From Novosphingobium sp. 32-60-15 (GTDB taxonomy: Bacteria; Pseudomonadota; Alphaproteobacteria; Sphingomonadales; Sphingomonadaceae), in NCBI RefSeq assembly GCF_002280675.1, contig NZ_NCEN01000015.1, forward strand, positions 1 through 59,897: a stretch of 59,897 nucleotides of DNA, in the 5' to 3' direction. The notes below the pieces were generated by a model. It ran no database searches. It saw only the letters and a list, made by a program, of their open reading frames with translations, and was not told where the DNA came from. The first letter of the stretch is position 1, and each line of letters opens with the position of its first letter. The position numbers and the translations under genes were made by a program. Shown one piece after another: positions 34,434 to 43,506 of this stretch.

Positions 34434-35812
34434 AGTTGCGTTATCTTTTCCTGTGCGCGGGACTGCTGTCGGCTCCGGCGATGGTGGTGGCTCAACAGAC
34501 CGCTTTACCGGCTTCAAAAGCGGCGAAGGCTGGACCGGAAGATGAAGGGCTGACCGGTTCGGTGACCGATGAAAGTGAATGGCAGGACCTCGGCATCGCC
34601 ATTCCGGCATTCCCCACCAACGCCAGCGTAAGCACTGCCGCCGAAGGTGGCACCACCGAGGCGTTGGGGCGCAATGTTGCACGGGTGGTGTTCAACGATC
34701 TGAAGAACAACGGCCTGTTCAAGCCGGTTGGACCGGATGCGTTACCGGCAATAGACCTTGCGCAAGTGTCTGCACCTGCGTTTGATGGCTGGCGCGGACG
34801 TTCGGCTGAAATGCTGGTGCAGGGCTTTGTGAAGGCCAATGACGATGGTCGCCTGACGGTGGGGTGCTATCTTTATGATGTCGCGCTGGGCAGCGAGCTG
34901 GCGCGGCAGGGGTATGTAGTAAAGCCCGAAGAATGGCGGCGCGCGGCACACAAGTGCGCCGACATGGTCTATTCGCGCCTGTCCGGAGAAAGTCCGTTCT
35001 TTGACAGCAAGATTGCCTATATCGCGGAAACCGGCCCCAAAGACCGTCGCCGCAAGCAATTGGCGATCATGGATTCAGATGGCGCGAACCATCGCTTCAT
35101 CACGAACGGGCAGGCAACCGCCCTGACCCCGCGCTATTCGCCCGATTACAGCCAGATCGTTTATCTGAGCTATATCAACGGTGCGCCGCGTATTTACATC
35201 TACAACATCGGCACCGGCCAACAGAAGCTGGTCACATCCAGCAATAACCCGACGTTTTCGCCGCGCTGGTCGCCTGATGGCAAGTGGATCCTTTATTCAA
35301 TGGCAATTGCCGGGAACACCGACATTTACCGGATTTCGGTTCACGGTGGGCAACCAGTCAAGCTGACCGATTCGCCGGGACTGGATGTGGGCGGGTCCTA
35401 TTCGCCCGATGGCAGCAAGATCGTGTTTGAAAGTGACCGGTCCGGCGGACAGCAGATTTACGTAATGAACGCCGATGGATCGAACCAGAAGCGTATAAGC
35501 TTTTTTGGCGGGCGCGCGGCAACACCGGAATGGTCACCGCGCGGGGACCAGATTGCCTTCACGCATATCGCGGGCAACTTCCGCATTGCCGTTACCACGC
35601 CATCTGGTGGCGATATGCGTTTCCTGACAGACAGTTGGCAGGATGAAGCGCCGACATGGTCACCCAATGGTCGCATTGTGCAGTTTTTCCGAACCCAGCG
35701 TGGCAATGGCAAGACTGGTGTGTGGCAGGTCGATTTGACCGGCCGTAACGAGCGGAAACTGAATACCCCCGTTGACGGTTCTGATCCATCATGGGGCCCC
35801 GTTCTGCCCTGA
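34430..35812 (+). CDS. tolB: TolB, periplasmic beta-propeller of the Tol-Pal system
   Basis: A 460-residue protein with a signal peptide (MKLRYLFLCAGLLSAPAMVVAQ). An N-terminal domain (ARVVFNDLKNNGLFKPVGP...) precedes a six-bladed propeller made of repeated YSPDYSQIVYLS, WSPDGKWILYS and YSPDGSKIVFES units. It binds Pal and OmpA-like partners at the outer membrane. Confidence 0.96.
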   Translation: MKLRYLFLCAGLLSAPAMVVAQQTALPASKAAKAGPEDEGLTGSVTDESEWQDLGIAIPAFPTNASVSTAAEGGTTEALGRNVARVVFNDLKNNGLFKPVGPDALPAIDLAQVSAPAFDGWRGRSAEMLVQGFVKANDDGRLTVGCYLYDVALGSELARQGYVVKPEEWRRAAHKCADMVYSRLSGESPFFDSKIAYIAETGPKDRRRKQLAIMDSDGANHRFITNGQATALTPRYSPDYSQIVYLSYINGAPRIYIYNIGTGQQKLVTSSNNPTFSPRWSPDGKWILYSMAIAGNTDIYRISVHGGQPVKLTDSPGLDVGGSYSPDGSKIVFESDRSGGQQIYVMNADGSNQKRISFFGGRAATPEWSPRGDQIAFTHIAGNFRIAVTTPSGGDMRFLTDSWQDEAPTWSPNGRIVQFFRTQRGNGKTGVWQVDLTGRNERKLNTPVDGSDPSWGPVLP

Positions 35813-35909
35813 AATTGACGCAACAAAGGGTAATGACCGTTACTTGCCAACAAGGGGTTCTCGTATCACCATGCACCGACCATCTTCTTACCTCCTCAAG
35901 GAGAAATTC

Positions 35910-36425
35910 ATGTCTCGTTCGCTGATGATTGCAGGCCTTGCCGCCGTCACGCTTAGCCTTGGCGCTTGCGCAACCAAGCCCAAAGAACTGCCGCCTGAGC
36001 CAGGCACAGCCAACACCACCCAAACCACCCCGCCGCCGATGCAGCAGCCAACCGGCCCCGTTCCGGGCAGTCAGGGTGACTTTATCGCTTCGGTCATGTC
36101 TGACATGATCACGTTCGACACGGACCGGTATAATATCGATGCATCGGACCAAGGCGTGCTGCAAAGCCAGGCGCAGTGGCTGGGGCGTTATCCCGCCAAA
36201 TCGATTACCATCGAAGGCCATGCCGATGAACGCGGTACGCGCGATTATAACATCGCCTTGGGTGACCGCCGTGCCAATGCCGCGAAGAATTATCTGGTGA
36301 GTTTGGGGATTGATCCTGCCCGCATTTCTGTTGTCAGCTATGGCAAGGAACGCCCGCTGGCGATCGGATCTGACGAGGAATCATGGGCGCGCAACCGTCG
36401 CGCTGTTACGGTTACGGTGAACTGA
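35910..36425 (+). CDS. pal: Pal, peptidoglycan-associated lipoprotein
   Basis: A 171-residue lipoprotein: lipobox LSLGAC, a proline-rich linker, and a C-terminal OmpA-like domain (FDTDRYNIDASD..., ITIEGHADERGTRDYNIALGDRRANAAKNYLVSLG). It ties the outer membrane to peptidoglycan. AAGGAG eight bases before ATG 35910 sets the start; the frame is open further upstream but without signal-peptide features. Confidence 0.96.
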   Translation: MSRSLMIAGLAAVTLSLGACATKPKELPPEPGTANTTQTTPPPMQQPTGPVPGSQGDFIASVMSDMITFDTDRYNIDASDQGVLQSQAQWLGRYPAKSITIEGHADERGTRDYNIALGDRRANAAKNYLVSLGIDPARISVVSYGKERPLAIGSDEESWARNRRAVTVTVN

Positions 36426-36435
36426 AGAAGCCCGT

Positions 36436-36477
36436 TCGGCACAGGCCGGGGCCGATTGCGGTTCGGGTCTGTGCCGA
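36436..36477 (+). terminator. Hairpin after pal, probable end of the tol-pal transcript
   Basis: TCGGCACAG (36436-36444) pairs with CTGTGCCGA (36469-36477) around a GC-rich loop. The T-run that follows is poor, so termination may be partial or rho-aided. Confidence 0.45.
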
Positions 36478-36533
36478 TATTGTCCTGCATCCCATCTTGA
36501 CGTTTGGTGGCAGGTCGGGCTTTGCACATTCAT

Positions 36534-37079
36534 ATGGCACGTAATGGACGATCATCGGATTGGGGCTTTCCGCGCTGGCGCGGGTATCAAGGCGCGCGCG
36601 AGGCTACTCCAGTGCGGCTGTGCGACCGCGCAGGCTGCGATGAGAAGGGCGATTGTCCTGCGCCCAAATCACCCAACAATCCCGATCGATGGTACTTCTG
36701 CCCGAAACATGCGGCGGAATACAACGCGGGCTGGAATTACTTTGAAGGCCTGAACAAGGAAGAGGCCGAGCAGCGGGAAGCCGAAGAACGCGGCGAGGGT
36801 GCAGGTTACCGACAGGCAGCTTGGGCCGAATGGGGCGGATCGGGCGATGGCACCCGCAGCCGTGATGAACTGCGCGCGCTTGAAATGCTGGGCCTTGATC
36901 CTGATGCCGATTTTGACGCGGTCAAAAAGGCTTGGCGCAGCAAAGCCAAAGAGGTCCACCCCGACGTACGACCGGGCGACAAGGCGGCGGCTGAACAATT
37001 CCAGAAGCTGCAAGTGTCCTACGAAGTGCTTCGCGCAGCAGAAGACCGGCGCGAATGGAAGGGCAATCCTTCAGACTAA
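36534..37079 (+). CDS. Small J-domain (DnaJ-like) protein
   Basis: A 181-residue protein. The C-terminal J domain (ALEMLGLDPDADFDAVKKAWRSKAKEVHPD..., FQKLQVSYEVLRAAEDR) has an intact HPD motif and should stimulate a DnaK-type chaperone. The N-terminal part holds a possible zinc site (RLCDRAGCDEKGDCPAP..., RWYFCPKHAAEYNAGWNYF). This arrangement, a Cys-rich front and a C-terminal J domain, is common in alphaproteobacteria. The start is ATG 36534. Its end overlaps the convergent cca gene by nine bases. Confidence 0.8.
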   Translation: MARNGRSSDWGFPRWRGYQGAREATPVRLCDRAGCDEKGDCPAPKSPNNPDRWYFCPKHAAEYNAGWNYFEGLNKEEAEQREAEERGEGAGYRQAAWAEWGGSGDGTRSRDELRALEMLGLDPDADFDAVKKAWRSKAKEVHPDVRPGDKAAAEQFQKLQVSYEVLRAAEDRREWKGNPSD

Positions 37080-38252
37080 TTCTTCGTCCAGCATGGCCAT
37101 AACGCGCGCTTCGTCAGGGAATTCTTCTGCAATCCACCGCGCTTCGATGGTTCGCAACATGCGCGCGACTTCCGGGCCTGCGCTGATCCCCCGCGCGACG
37201 ATTTGTCCGCCTTTCAACGGAAAGCGCGGAATTTCCCAGCCATCAAGTGCCGCAACGGAAGCACCAGCCAGTAGCAACCGGTCACGCGCTTCTTCGATGC
37301 CGATGCGGTAGGCAAGGCCACGTGGGTGATCGCATTGACCGTCCCGTGCCGCAGCAGCGCCAAGCCGTTTGCGCTGCGTAATCGACAGGCGCAACCGGGG
37401 CGCGACTTGTTCTGCCACAGCGGGATCAGCGGGTAACAGTGCGGCAAGACGGCGCAAGGCCACGCCTTTAACGCCAAGCGCTTGTTCGTGGGCTGTCAGC
37501 GCGGTCAGTGCATCCAGTCCAGCCGGGGTCACTTCAGGCAATACTTGCTCCAATACGCCCAGTTCCGCCATCCGCCGCACAGTAGGGGCCGGATCGGGCA
37601 GGCCGAGCAGGTTGAGCAATTCCCAGCCCACGCGTTCGCGCGAAAGGCCCATCATGCCAGGTGCCAGCTCGCTTACCGCCGCTTCTGCCTCGGCGTCGGC
37701 GGGGATTGAGCCAAAGCGCGCCTGAAAGCGGAAGTAGCGCAAGATACGCAAGTAATCCTCGCGGATGCGCTGGCGGGCATCGCCGATAAAGCGGACGTGC
37801 TTCGCCGCCAGATCTGCAAGTCCGCCGTGATAATCGAACAGTTCCAGTGTACGCGGGTCGGCATAGAGCGCGTTGATCGTGAAATCGCGGCGCGCGGCAT
37901 CATCTTGCCAATTGGTGGAAAAGGCCACCGTGGCGTGGCGGCCATCGGTGGAAACATCGCGGCGCAAAGTGGTGATCTCTACCGGCCCGCCTGCGACAAC
38001 CGCCGTGACGGTGCCATGCGCAATGCCGGTGGGTACGCACTTTATCCCGGCAGCGGCAAGGCGCGCGGCAGTTTCCTCAGGCAGCAGCGTGGTTGCCATG
38101 TCGATGTCTTTGGCGGTGATGCCCAATACCGTATCGCGCACGACGCCGCCCACCCAGCGGCAGTTGCCCTGCGCCTCTGGATCGAGCGCTGCGACCACTT
38201 TGGCCAGATCGTCACGACAGGTCCAATCGGCGGCGGGCAAATGGTCAACCAT
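37071..38252 (-). CDS. cca: tRNA nucleotidyltransferase / poly(A) polymerase family protein
   Basis: A 393-residue class II nucleotidyltransferase. The active-site features are WVGGVVRDTVLG, the DID pair in AKDIDMATTLLPEE, and ARRDFTINALYAD; FIGDARQRIREDYLRILRYFRF is the flexible-loop region. It adds or repairs tRNA CCA ends; poly(A) polymerase activity cannot be excluded from sequence alone. It overlaps the upstream Nudix gene by eight bases. Confidence 0.9.
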   Translation of the reverse strand: MVDHLPAADWTCRDDLAKVVAALDPEAQGNCRWVGGVVRDTVLGITAKDIDMATTLLPEETAARLAAAGIKCVPTGIAHGTVTAVVAGGPVEITTLRRDVSTDGRHATVAFSTNWQDDAARRDFTINALYADPRTLELFDYHGGLADLAAKHVRFIGDARQRIREDYLRILRYFRFQARFGSIPADAEAEAAVSELAPGMMGLSRERVGWELLNLLGLPDPAPTVRRMAELGVLEQVLPEVTPAGLDALTALTAHEQALGVKGVALRRLAALLPADPAVAEQVAPRLRLSITQRKRLGAAAARDGQCDHPRGLAYRIGIEEARDRLLLAGASVAALDGWEIPRFPLKGGQIVARGISAGPEVARMLRTIEARWIAEEFPDEARVMAMLDEELV

Positions 38253-38847
38253 GCCACATGATCCGCTTGGACAAGTTTGAGATAATCGCGGCGGTTACGC
38301 CCCAGATGCGGTGTTCATGCCACATAATCTCGATGTACCGTCCCGCATGGCCGTTAAATTCGGCGTCCTTGGTCATGTGTTGCAAGGGACTAAGGACAAA
38401 GCCCAGCGGTGGTTCAAACCAATCAGCGACTTCGGCGGGGTTGGGCAAAAGCGGCAAATCAGCAGGGATCATCGCAAGCACGGGCGTGATGTCATAACCC
38501 GTCCCGGTGCGAAACCGGTCTGTCGCGCCAATCACGGTGACATCCTCTGGCCGGATACCAAGCTCTTCGTTCGCTTCACGCAGGGCGGCCTCGATGGGTG
38601 TTTCGCCCGGATCGATCTTGCCACCCGGAAAAGCGGCTTGACCGGGATGTGCGCGCATGTGCGATGGTCGATGAATGAGCAGCACACCGGGGCCGTCGGG
38701 GTGATTGCCGCGATCTGTTACCGCAATCAGCACGGCGGCAGGGCGCAAGGGGTCTTGTGGCATTGGCCGCCAGTCTTCGTACAAGTTTTGCGCAGGCGTG
38801 CGGTGCCCGTCTTCGTAAAGCTTGGTCAGACGATTGAGCAGGGTCAC
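38245..38847 (-). CDS. Nudix hydrolase, CoA-pyrophosphatase type
   Basis: A 200-residue Nudix enzyme. The Nudix box GGKIDPGETPIEAALREANEELGI is complete in its G-x5-E-x7-REUxEExGU pattern, preceded by RPSHMRAHPGQAAFP, the NudL/CoA-pyrophosphatase marker. It is likely to hydrolyse CoA or acyl-CoA. It starts with GTG 38847, overlapping the upstream gene by four bases. Confidence 0.88.
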   Translation of the reverse strand: MTLLNRLTKLYEDGHRTPAQNLYEDWRPMPQDPLRPAAVLIAVTDRGNHPDGPGVLLIHRPSHMRAHPGQAAFPGGKIDPGETPIEAALREANEELGIRPEDVTVIGATDRFRTGTGYDITPVLAMIPADLPLLPNPAEVADWFEPPLGFVLSPLQHMTKDAEFNGHAGRYIEIMWHEHRIWGVTAAIISNLSKRIMWHG

Positions 38848-39413
38848 GCAGCCGGCACCAGATTGAAGCGTTGCCCCATGCTCTCCACCGCCAGATTGCC
38901 ATCGCCCTGCGCCAGCGCATATTCGATCAACTGGCCATAAGTGCTGCGGTTAAGCCGCGCTTCGGTGCCGTGGCGAACCGACAAATAGAAGGCAGGCACC
39001 TCGGCCGTGCCCGCAATGCGCAAAGGATGATCCGGTCCGCATACCACCAGATCGTCAGAATTCAGCCGAAAGGTAAGGGCCGGGCGGTCATTTCCGTCCC
39101 GCTTTTCCTGCATATCCGTAGCGATGAAGGCGGCATCCTCGACGATAATCGACAAGCGTTGAAACGGAGTGACCAGCCAATGCTGACCACCTGCATCGCG
39201 CATCAACAACCCCGAAAATGCGCGAACCATGGCAGGACGGCGGATCTCGCCACCTTGATGATACCATTTCCCATCCGCTGCGATGCGCATTTCGCTGTCG
39301 CCGATCTCTTGCGGGTTCCACTGGTCTAGCGGCGGTATTTTGCGCGCGGCAACCTGGGTGGCCAGTTCGGCAAGACTCAGTTCGGCTAATTCTGGAGGCG
39401 GGACATATGGCAT
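38844..39413 (-). CDS. DUF1285-family protein
   Basis: A 189-residue protein from ATG 39413. It matches DUF1285 in its pattern PPLDQWNPQEIGDSEMRIAADGKWYHQGGEI, LVTPFQRLSIIVEDAAFIATDM and LVVCGPDHPLRI. The function is unknown. Overlaps place it in one operon with the Nudix and cca genes. Confidence 0.85.
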   Translation of the reverse strand: MPYVPPPELAELSLAELATQVAARKIPPLDQWNPQEIGDSEMRIAADGKWYHQGGEIRRPAMVRAFSGLLMRDAGGQHWLVTPFQRLSIIVEDAAFIATDMQEKRDGNDRPALTFRLNSDDLVVCGPDHPLRIAGTAEVPAFYLSVRHGTEARLNRSTYGQLIEYALAQGDGNLAVESMGQRFNLVPAA

Positions 39414-39435
39414 ATCCTGCCGATGCCAGATCAGA

Positions 39436-39945
39436 TCAGCGCCGCCAAGGCCCCAAGGTGCCCTCTTGCGGCAGGATTGCGGGATTGGCCGTGCGGCACA
39501 GCAATCTGTGCTGTTCATACGGCCCGGGAAGCGTCCATCCGCCGGTCTGTGTATTGGAAAAGCCGAAGAAGCGCTCGTAGTATTCCGGATCGCCTATCAG
39601 CACTTGAGGCAAGGGCGCGCGCGGATCGATCGCCGTCAGCGCTGCTGTCATCAATGCTTTGCCAAAGCCGTGGCCTTGCATATGCGGCAGCACCGCCACT
39701 GGCCCCACCATGATCATCGGGTGGGCACGGCCTTGAGGGTCAGTCAATGCGACGGGCCAGCACTGGATTGATCCGGCAAGCATGTCATCATCATCCAACG
39801 CGGCAAACGACAAATTGCCCAGCGCTTCCATGCCTTCACGCACTTTATAGGCCGTTCGCTGATGCCGGGCCGGTTCGAACGCCTGATCAAGCAATTGCTC
39901 GATCATGGCAGGATCAACGTCGGTCAGCGGGATGATCTTGGACAA
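39436..39945 (-). CDS. GNAT-family N-acetyltransferase, YhbS-like
   Basis: A 169-residue protein with the acetyl-CoA binding region VGPVAVLPHMQGHGFGKALM near residue 85 (Q/R-x-x-G-x-G/A variant) and the YhbS-like PQVLIGDPEYYERFFGF. The acceptor substrate is unknown. It heads the leftward run that continues to cca. Confidence 0.85.
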   Translation of the reverse strand: MSKIIPLTDVDPAMIEQLLDQAFEPARHQRTAYKVREGMEALGNLSFAALDDDDMLAGSIQCWPVALTDPQGRAHPMIMVGPVAVLPHMQGHGFGKALMTAALTAIDPRAPLPQVLIGDPEYYERFFGFSNTQTGGWTLPGPYEQHRLLCRTANPAILPQEGTLGPWRR

Positions 39946-40055
39946 AGGCGGCTTCCCTTAACGCGGTGCGGCCCATTGGCCTTGTGTGCTGGTGCGGAAT
40001 CAGCGGGTGTGCGCCCGATAGCCGTCACCGCTTGCCGTCGCAAGGTTCGCTGGTT

Positions 40056-41450
40056 CTAACTTTCGGCAAAGCTGAATGGTTCGGCTGCCCTGCGATAATC
40101 ATCGGGCAGGATGTCGCGCCCGATCGGGGGTTCTGCCCGCGCGGTGCATTGCGCGCGATGGCACAAGCGGCAAGTGATGCCGATGGGCGTCGCATTTGCG
40201 GTTTTGGGATCAGCGCCTGCAGCATAGATCAAGCGCGAGGCATGATCGGCCGCGCAAGCCAAGGCAATGGCGCGTGTTGTCGTCGGCTGCTCAAACCCGC
40301 CGCCGCCCGATGTCACCGTTCGCGCGATTGAGAAGAAGCGCTGGCCATCGGGAAGTTCCAGCCATTGCGTGGTCACTGTGCCCGGTGTGCAGAACACATC
40401 ATGCACGCTCCACAAAGGGCATCCGCCGCCGTGAGCAGCGAAAGGGAAGCCAGCGCCATCAAGCCGTTTTGAGACATTGCCCGCAGCATCCACACGGATG
40501 AAGAAGAACGGCACGCGTTCTTGTCCGGGCCTGTTCAACGTGGTCAACCGGTGTGCCACTTGTTCAAAGCTTGTCCCGAACAGGCCCGCAAGCGCCTCGA
40601 TGTCATAGCGGCGCGCATCGACAGCACGGGCAAAGCGATCATAGGGCATCAGCAACGCCGCCGCCGCATAGCCCGCCAGCGCGCGCCTAACCAGATTGGC
40701 GGCAGTCTCGCTGGCAAAGCTTTCGCCCCTCAGAACGGCTGATATTTCGGTTCGCAGCGCTGTATAGGCAATATGCTGCATTACGTGCCACGTTCGGCTT
40801 GAAGGCGGTAGCGTGTCATCAATGAGCAATTGTTCATTGTGCCGGTCATAGCGGCGGATGGCGTCCATCATTACATCGGGCGGCATCAGGCGCACGCGCA
40901 CGCCTTGTTTGCGCAGCCATTCTTGCGCACCGCCCGCCTTGTCGATCTCGCCAGCGAGTTCTTCGGCCTTTGAATCAAGGGTGGGGAAGTAATTGCGCCG
41001 CGCCGCCATGAAACGCCGTGCTTCGCCTATCGGATCTGTCGCGCTGCTGCCGGGTTCGGCGTGGCGCTGATCGGCCAAGGCTTGTTGTTCGCGCTGCCAC
41101 GCACCGTAAAGCCGCAGCAGGGCCTCGGTAACGCCGGGAAAGCTTGCGGCGACATCGGCCACTTCCAGCGGTGGCAAATCGATGTCGGCGAAGATCGGAT
41201 CACGCAGCGAATCGGTTAAGCGGTGGGCGTAATCATCACGGTCGTCCGCTGCGAGATCGGCCATGTCGAGTTTGTAAGCGCGTGCCAAGCGGATGAGCAG
41301 GTCGGCGGTCAGGGGCCTTTGGTTGCGTTCGATCAGCGCGATGTAGCTGGGCGAAATGCCCAATTCATCGGCCATAGCCTGTTGGGTCAGGCCGAGTTCG
41401 CGACGCAAACGCTTGAGACGGGGGCCAAGGTAGAGCGGGCGTGAAGACAT
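40056..41450 (-). CDS. ScfR/RamB-like XRE regulator of the glyoxylate shunt
   Basis: A 464-residue regulator. The N-terminal XRE helix-turn-helix (RLKRLRRELGLTQQAMADELGISPSYIALIERNQRPL) is followed by a degenerate ImmA/IrrE-like domain (about residues 170-300) and a C-terminal DUF2083-like region with several cysteines (TCRLCHRAQC). This is the architecture of RamB, MccR and ScfR, which sense acyl-CoA or acetate state and control aceA and related genes. It is divergent from aceA with a perfect palindrome between them, which makes regulation of aceA very likely. Confidence 0.85.
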   Translation of the reverse strand: MSSRPLYLGPRLKRLRRELGLTQQAMADELGISPSYIALIERNQRPLTADLLIRLARAYKLDMADLAADDRDDYAHRLTDSLRDPIFADIDLPPLEVADVAASFPGVTEALLRLYGAWQREQQALADQRHAEPGSSATDPIGEARRFMAARRNYFPTLDSKAEELAGEIDKAGGAQEWLRKQGVRVRLMPPDVMMDAIRRYDRHNEQLLIDDTLPPSSRTWHVMQHIAYTALRTEISAVLRGESFASETAANLVRRALAGYAAAALLMPYDRFARAVDARRYDIEALAGLFGTSFEQVAHRLTTLNRPGQERVPFFFIRVDAAGNVSKRLDGAGFPFAAHGGGCPLWSVHDVFCTPGTVTTQWLELPDGQRFFSIARTVTSGGGGFEQPTTTRAIALACAADHASRLIYAAGADPKTANATPIGITCRLCHRAQCTARAEPPIGRDILPDDYRRAAEPFSFAES

Positions 41451-41476
41451 GACAGATGACCTTGTGCGGGCTGTAC

Positions 41477-41503
41477 AACTTTACAAGCATATTCTGTAAA
41501 GTT
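41477..41503. promoter_or_regulatory. Palindromic operator between the ScfR-like regulator and aceA
   Basis: AACTTTACA (41477-41485) and TGTAAAGTT (41495-41503) are a perfect 9+9 inverted repeat with a 9-base spacer. It lies 27 bases upstream of the regulator start and 93 before aceA. RamB/ScfR-family proteins bind such AT-rich repeats, so it probably controls both genes. Confidence 0.75.
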
Positions 41504-41595
41504 TGACAACATGACTACGCGAGCCATTTCCACGGCCTGTTTGCAGGCGTAGCGAAATTCCAGACGAACAAAACGCCGAGCAAGGGAATCGGATC

Positions 41596-43191
41596 ATGAC
41601 TTACCAGCAGAACATCGCCGAGGCGCGCAAGGCCATCGCCCCGTTTGAAAAGACATGGGATGGCATCGAAGCCGCATCGGTAGCGCGCATGCGCCTGCAG
41701 AACCGTTTTCTGACCGGCATCGACATTGCGCGCTATACCGCCAAGATCATGCGCCGCGACATGGCGGCTTATGATGCCGATCCTGCCAACTACACGCAGT
41801 CGCTGGGGTGCTGGCACGGGTTCATCGGCCAGCAGAAGATGATTTCGATCAAGAAGCACTTCGGCACCACCAAAGGCCGTTACCTGTACTTGTCCGGCTG
41901 GATGGTTGCCGCACTGCGCAGCCAGTTCGGCCCGCTGCCAGACCAGTCGATGCACGAGAAGACCAGCGTTTCGGACTTGATCGAAGAGCTTTACACGTTC
42001 CTGAAGCAAGCAGACGCCCGGGAACTGGGTATGATGTTCCGCGAACTTGATGCGGCCAAGGCTGCTGGCGATGCGGTAAATACGCACCGTCTGCTGTCGA
42101 AGATTGATGCCTTTGAAACGCATGTTGTTCCGATCATTGCCGATATCGACGCTGGTTTTGGCAATGCCGAGGCGACGTATCTGCTGGCCAAGAAGTTCAT
42201 TGAAGCAGGTGCATGCTGCATCCAGATCGAAAATCAGGTTTCGGATGAAAAGCAGTGCGGCCACCAGGACGGCAAGGTTACCGTTCCGCATGAAGACTTC
42301 CTCGCCAAGATCCGCGCCGTTCGTTATGCCTTCATGGAATTGGGCGTTGATGATGGCGTGATCGTTGCCCGCACCGACTCGCTCGGCGCTGGCCTGACCA
42401 AGCAGATCGCGTTCACTCGTGAACCCGGCGATCTGGCTGACCAGTACAACAGCTTCCTTGATTGCGAAGAGGTTGATCCGGCAAACCTTGGCCATGGCGA
42501 CGTGCTGATTGCCCGCGATGGCAAGTTGATGCGCCCCAAGCGTCTGGCATCGAACCTGTTCCAGTTCCGCGAAGGAACGGGCGAAGATCGCTGCGTGATG
42601 GACAGCATTGCTTCGTTGCAAAACGGTGCGGATCTGCTGTGGATCGAAACCGAAAAGCCGCATATCGGCCAGATCGGTGGTATGGTGCGCCGCATCCGCG
42701 AAGTCATCCCCAATGCCAAGCTGGTGTACAATAACTCGCCTAGCTTCAATTGGACGCTGAACTTCCGTCAGCAGGTGTTCGATGCCTGGGTGGAAGCGGG
42801 CAAGGACGTAAGCGCCTATGACCGCGCCAAGTTGATGAGCGTGGATTATGACGGCACCGCTTTGGCCGATGAAGCTGATGAACGTATCCGCACCTTCCAG
42901 CGCGATTCAGCGGCACAGGCCGGCATCTTCCACCACCTGATCACGCTGCCGACCTATCACACGGCTGCGCTCAGCACGGATAACCTCGCCAAGGAATACT
43001 TCGGTGAGCAGGGCATGCTGGGTTACGTCAAGGGCGTGCAGCGCCAGGAAATCCGCCAAGGCATTGCTTGCGTGAAGCACCAGAACATGTCCGGTTCGGA
43101 CATCGGTGATGATCACAAGGAATATTTCGCCGGTGAAGCCGCGCTCAAGGCTGGCGGCGCTGCCAATACGATGAACCAGTTCGCTGCCTGA
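41596..43191 (+). CDS. aceA: Isocitrate lyase, long form
   Basis: A 531-residue enzyme of the glyoxylate shunt, splitting isocitrate into glyoxylate and succinate. The catalytic loop is KQCGH (residues 219-223), a one-residue variant of the usual KKCGH. Metal and substrate motifs IADIDAGFGNAEATYLLAKK and VIVARTDSLGAGL are intact. The length and the extended C-terminal part match the about 530-residue class found in some proteobacteria and mycobacteria rather than the 430-residue E. coli form. It allows growth on acetate and fatty acids. Confidence 0.95.
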   Translation: MTYQQNIAEARKAIAPFEKTWDGIEAASVARMRLQNRFLTGIDIARYTAKIMRRDMAAYDADPANYTQSLGCWHGFIGQQKMISIKKHFGTTKGRYLYLSGWMVAALRSQFGPLPDQSMHEKTSVSDLIEELYTFLKQADARELGMMFRELDAAKAAGDAVNTHRLLSKIDAFETHVVPIIADIDAGFGNAEATYLLAKKFIEAGACCIQIENQVSDEKQCGHQDGKVTVPHEDFLAKIRAVRYAFMELGVDDGVIVARTDSLGAGLTKQIAFTREPGDLADQYNSFLDCEEVDPANLGHGDVLIARDGKLMRPKRLASNLFQFREGTGEDRCVMDSIASLQNGADLLWIETEKPHIGQIGGMVRRIREVIPNAKLVYNNSPSFNWTLNFRQQVFDAWVEAGKDVSAYDRAKLMSVDYDGTALADEADERIRTFQRDSAAQAGIFHHLITLPTYHTAALSTDNLAKEYFGEQGMLGYVKGVQRQEIRQGIACVKHQNMSGSDIGDDHKEYFAGEAALKAGGAANTMNQFAA

Positions 43192-43261
43192 GGGTAGCAA
43201 GACAATCTGACACACAGAAAATTCGCGGCAATTGCGCCACGAAGATCCAAGGAGAGTGACT

Positions 43262-43420
43262 ATGGCTGAACCTGCTCGTGCCCGCGCGGTCCTTTCGACC
43301 GAGGACTTCAAACTGATCCGCGAAGCTGTGCTGCACTATTTGAAGGTGATCGAGGACCAGCCGGAATCGGTAAAGTTCTCGCACCTTTACCACCGGCTTG
43401 GCAGTGCCATGGGACGCTGA
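43262..43420 (+). CDS. Small acidic-helical protein downstream of aceA
   Basis: A 52-residue protein (MAEPARARAVLSTEDF, EAVLHYLKVIEDQPESVKF, HLYHRLGSAMGR), probably two helices. AAGGAG ten bases before ATG 43262 is a strong site. It follows aceA by 70 bases and ends before a terminator, so it is likely co-transcribed with aceA. I do not recognise the family. Confidence 0.7.
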   Translation: MAEPARARAVLSTEDFKLIREAVLHYLKVIEDQPESVKFSHLYHRLGSAMGR

Positions 43421-43461
43421 TCCCGACTGCCTGAACGGACCTTTCCTGGGGAGGAAAGTCC

Positions 43462-43503
43462 GGCCCGCCGCACTCAGAGATGAGCGCGGCGGGCCAATTT
43501 TTT
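43462..43503 (+). terminator. Rho-independent terminator between aceA operon and purQ
   Basis: GGCCCGCCGC (43462-43471) pairs with GCGGCGGGCC (43486-43495); AATTTTTTTT follows. A second hairpin, GGACCTTTCC with GGAAAGTCC, lies just before it (about 43438-43460). It closes the aceA side and may also act on purQ from the other strand. Confidence 0.85.
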
Positions 43504-43506
43504 GGC

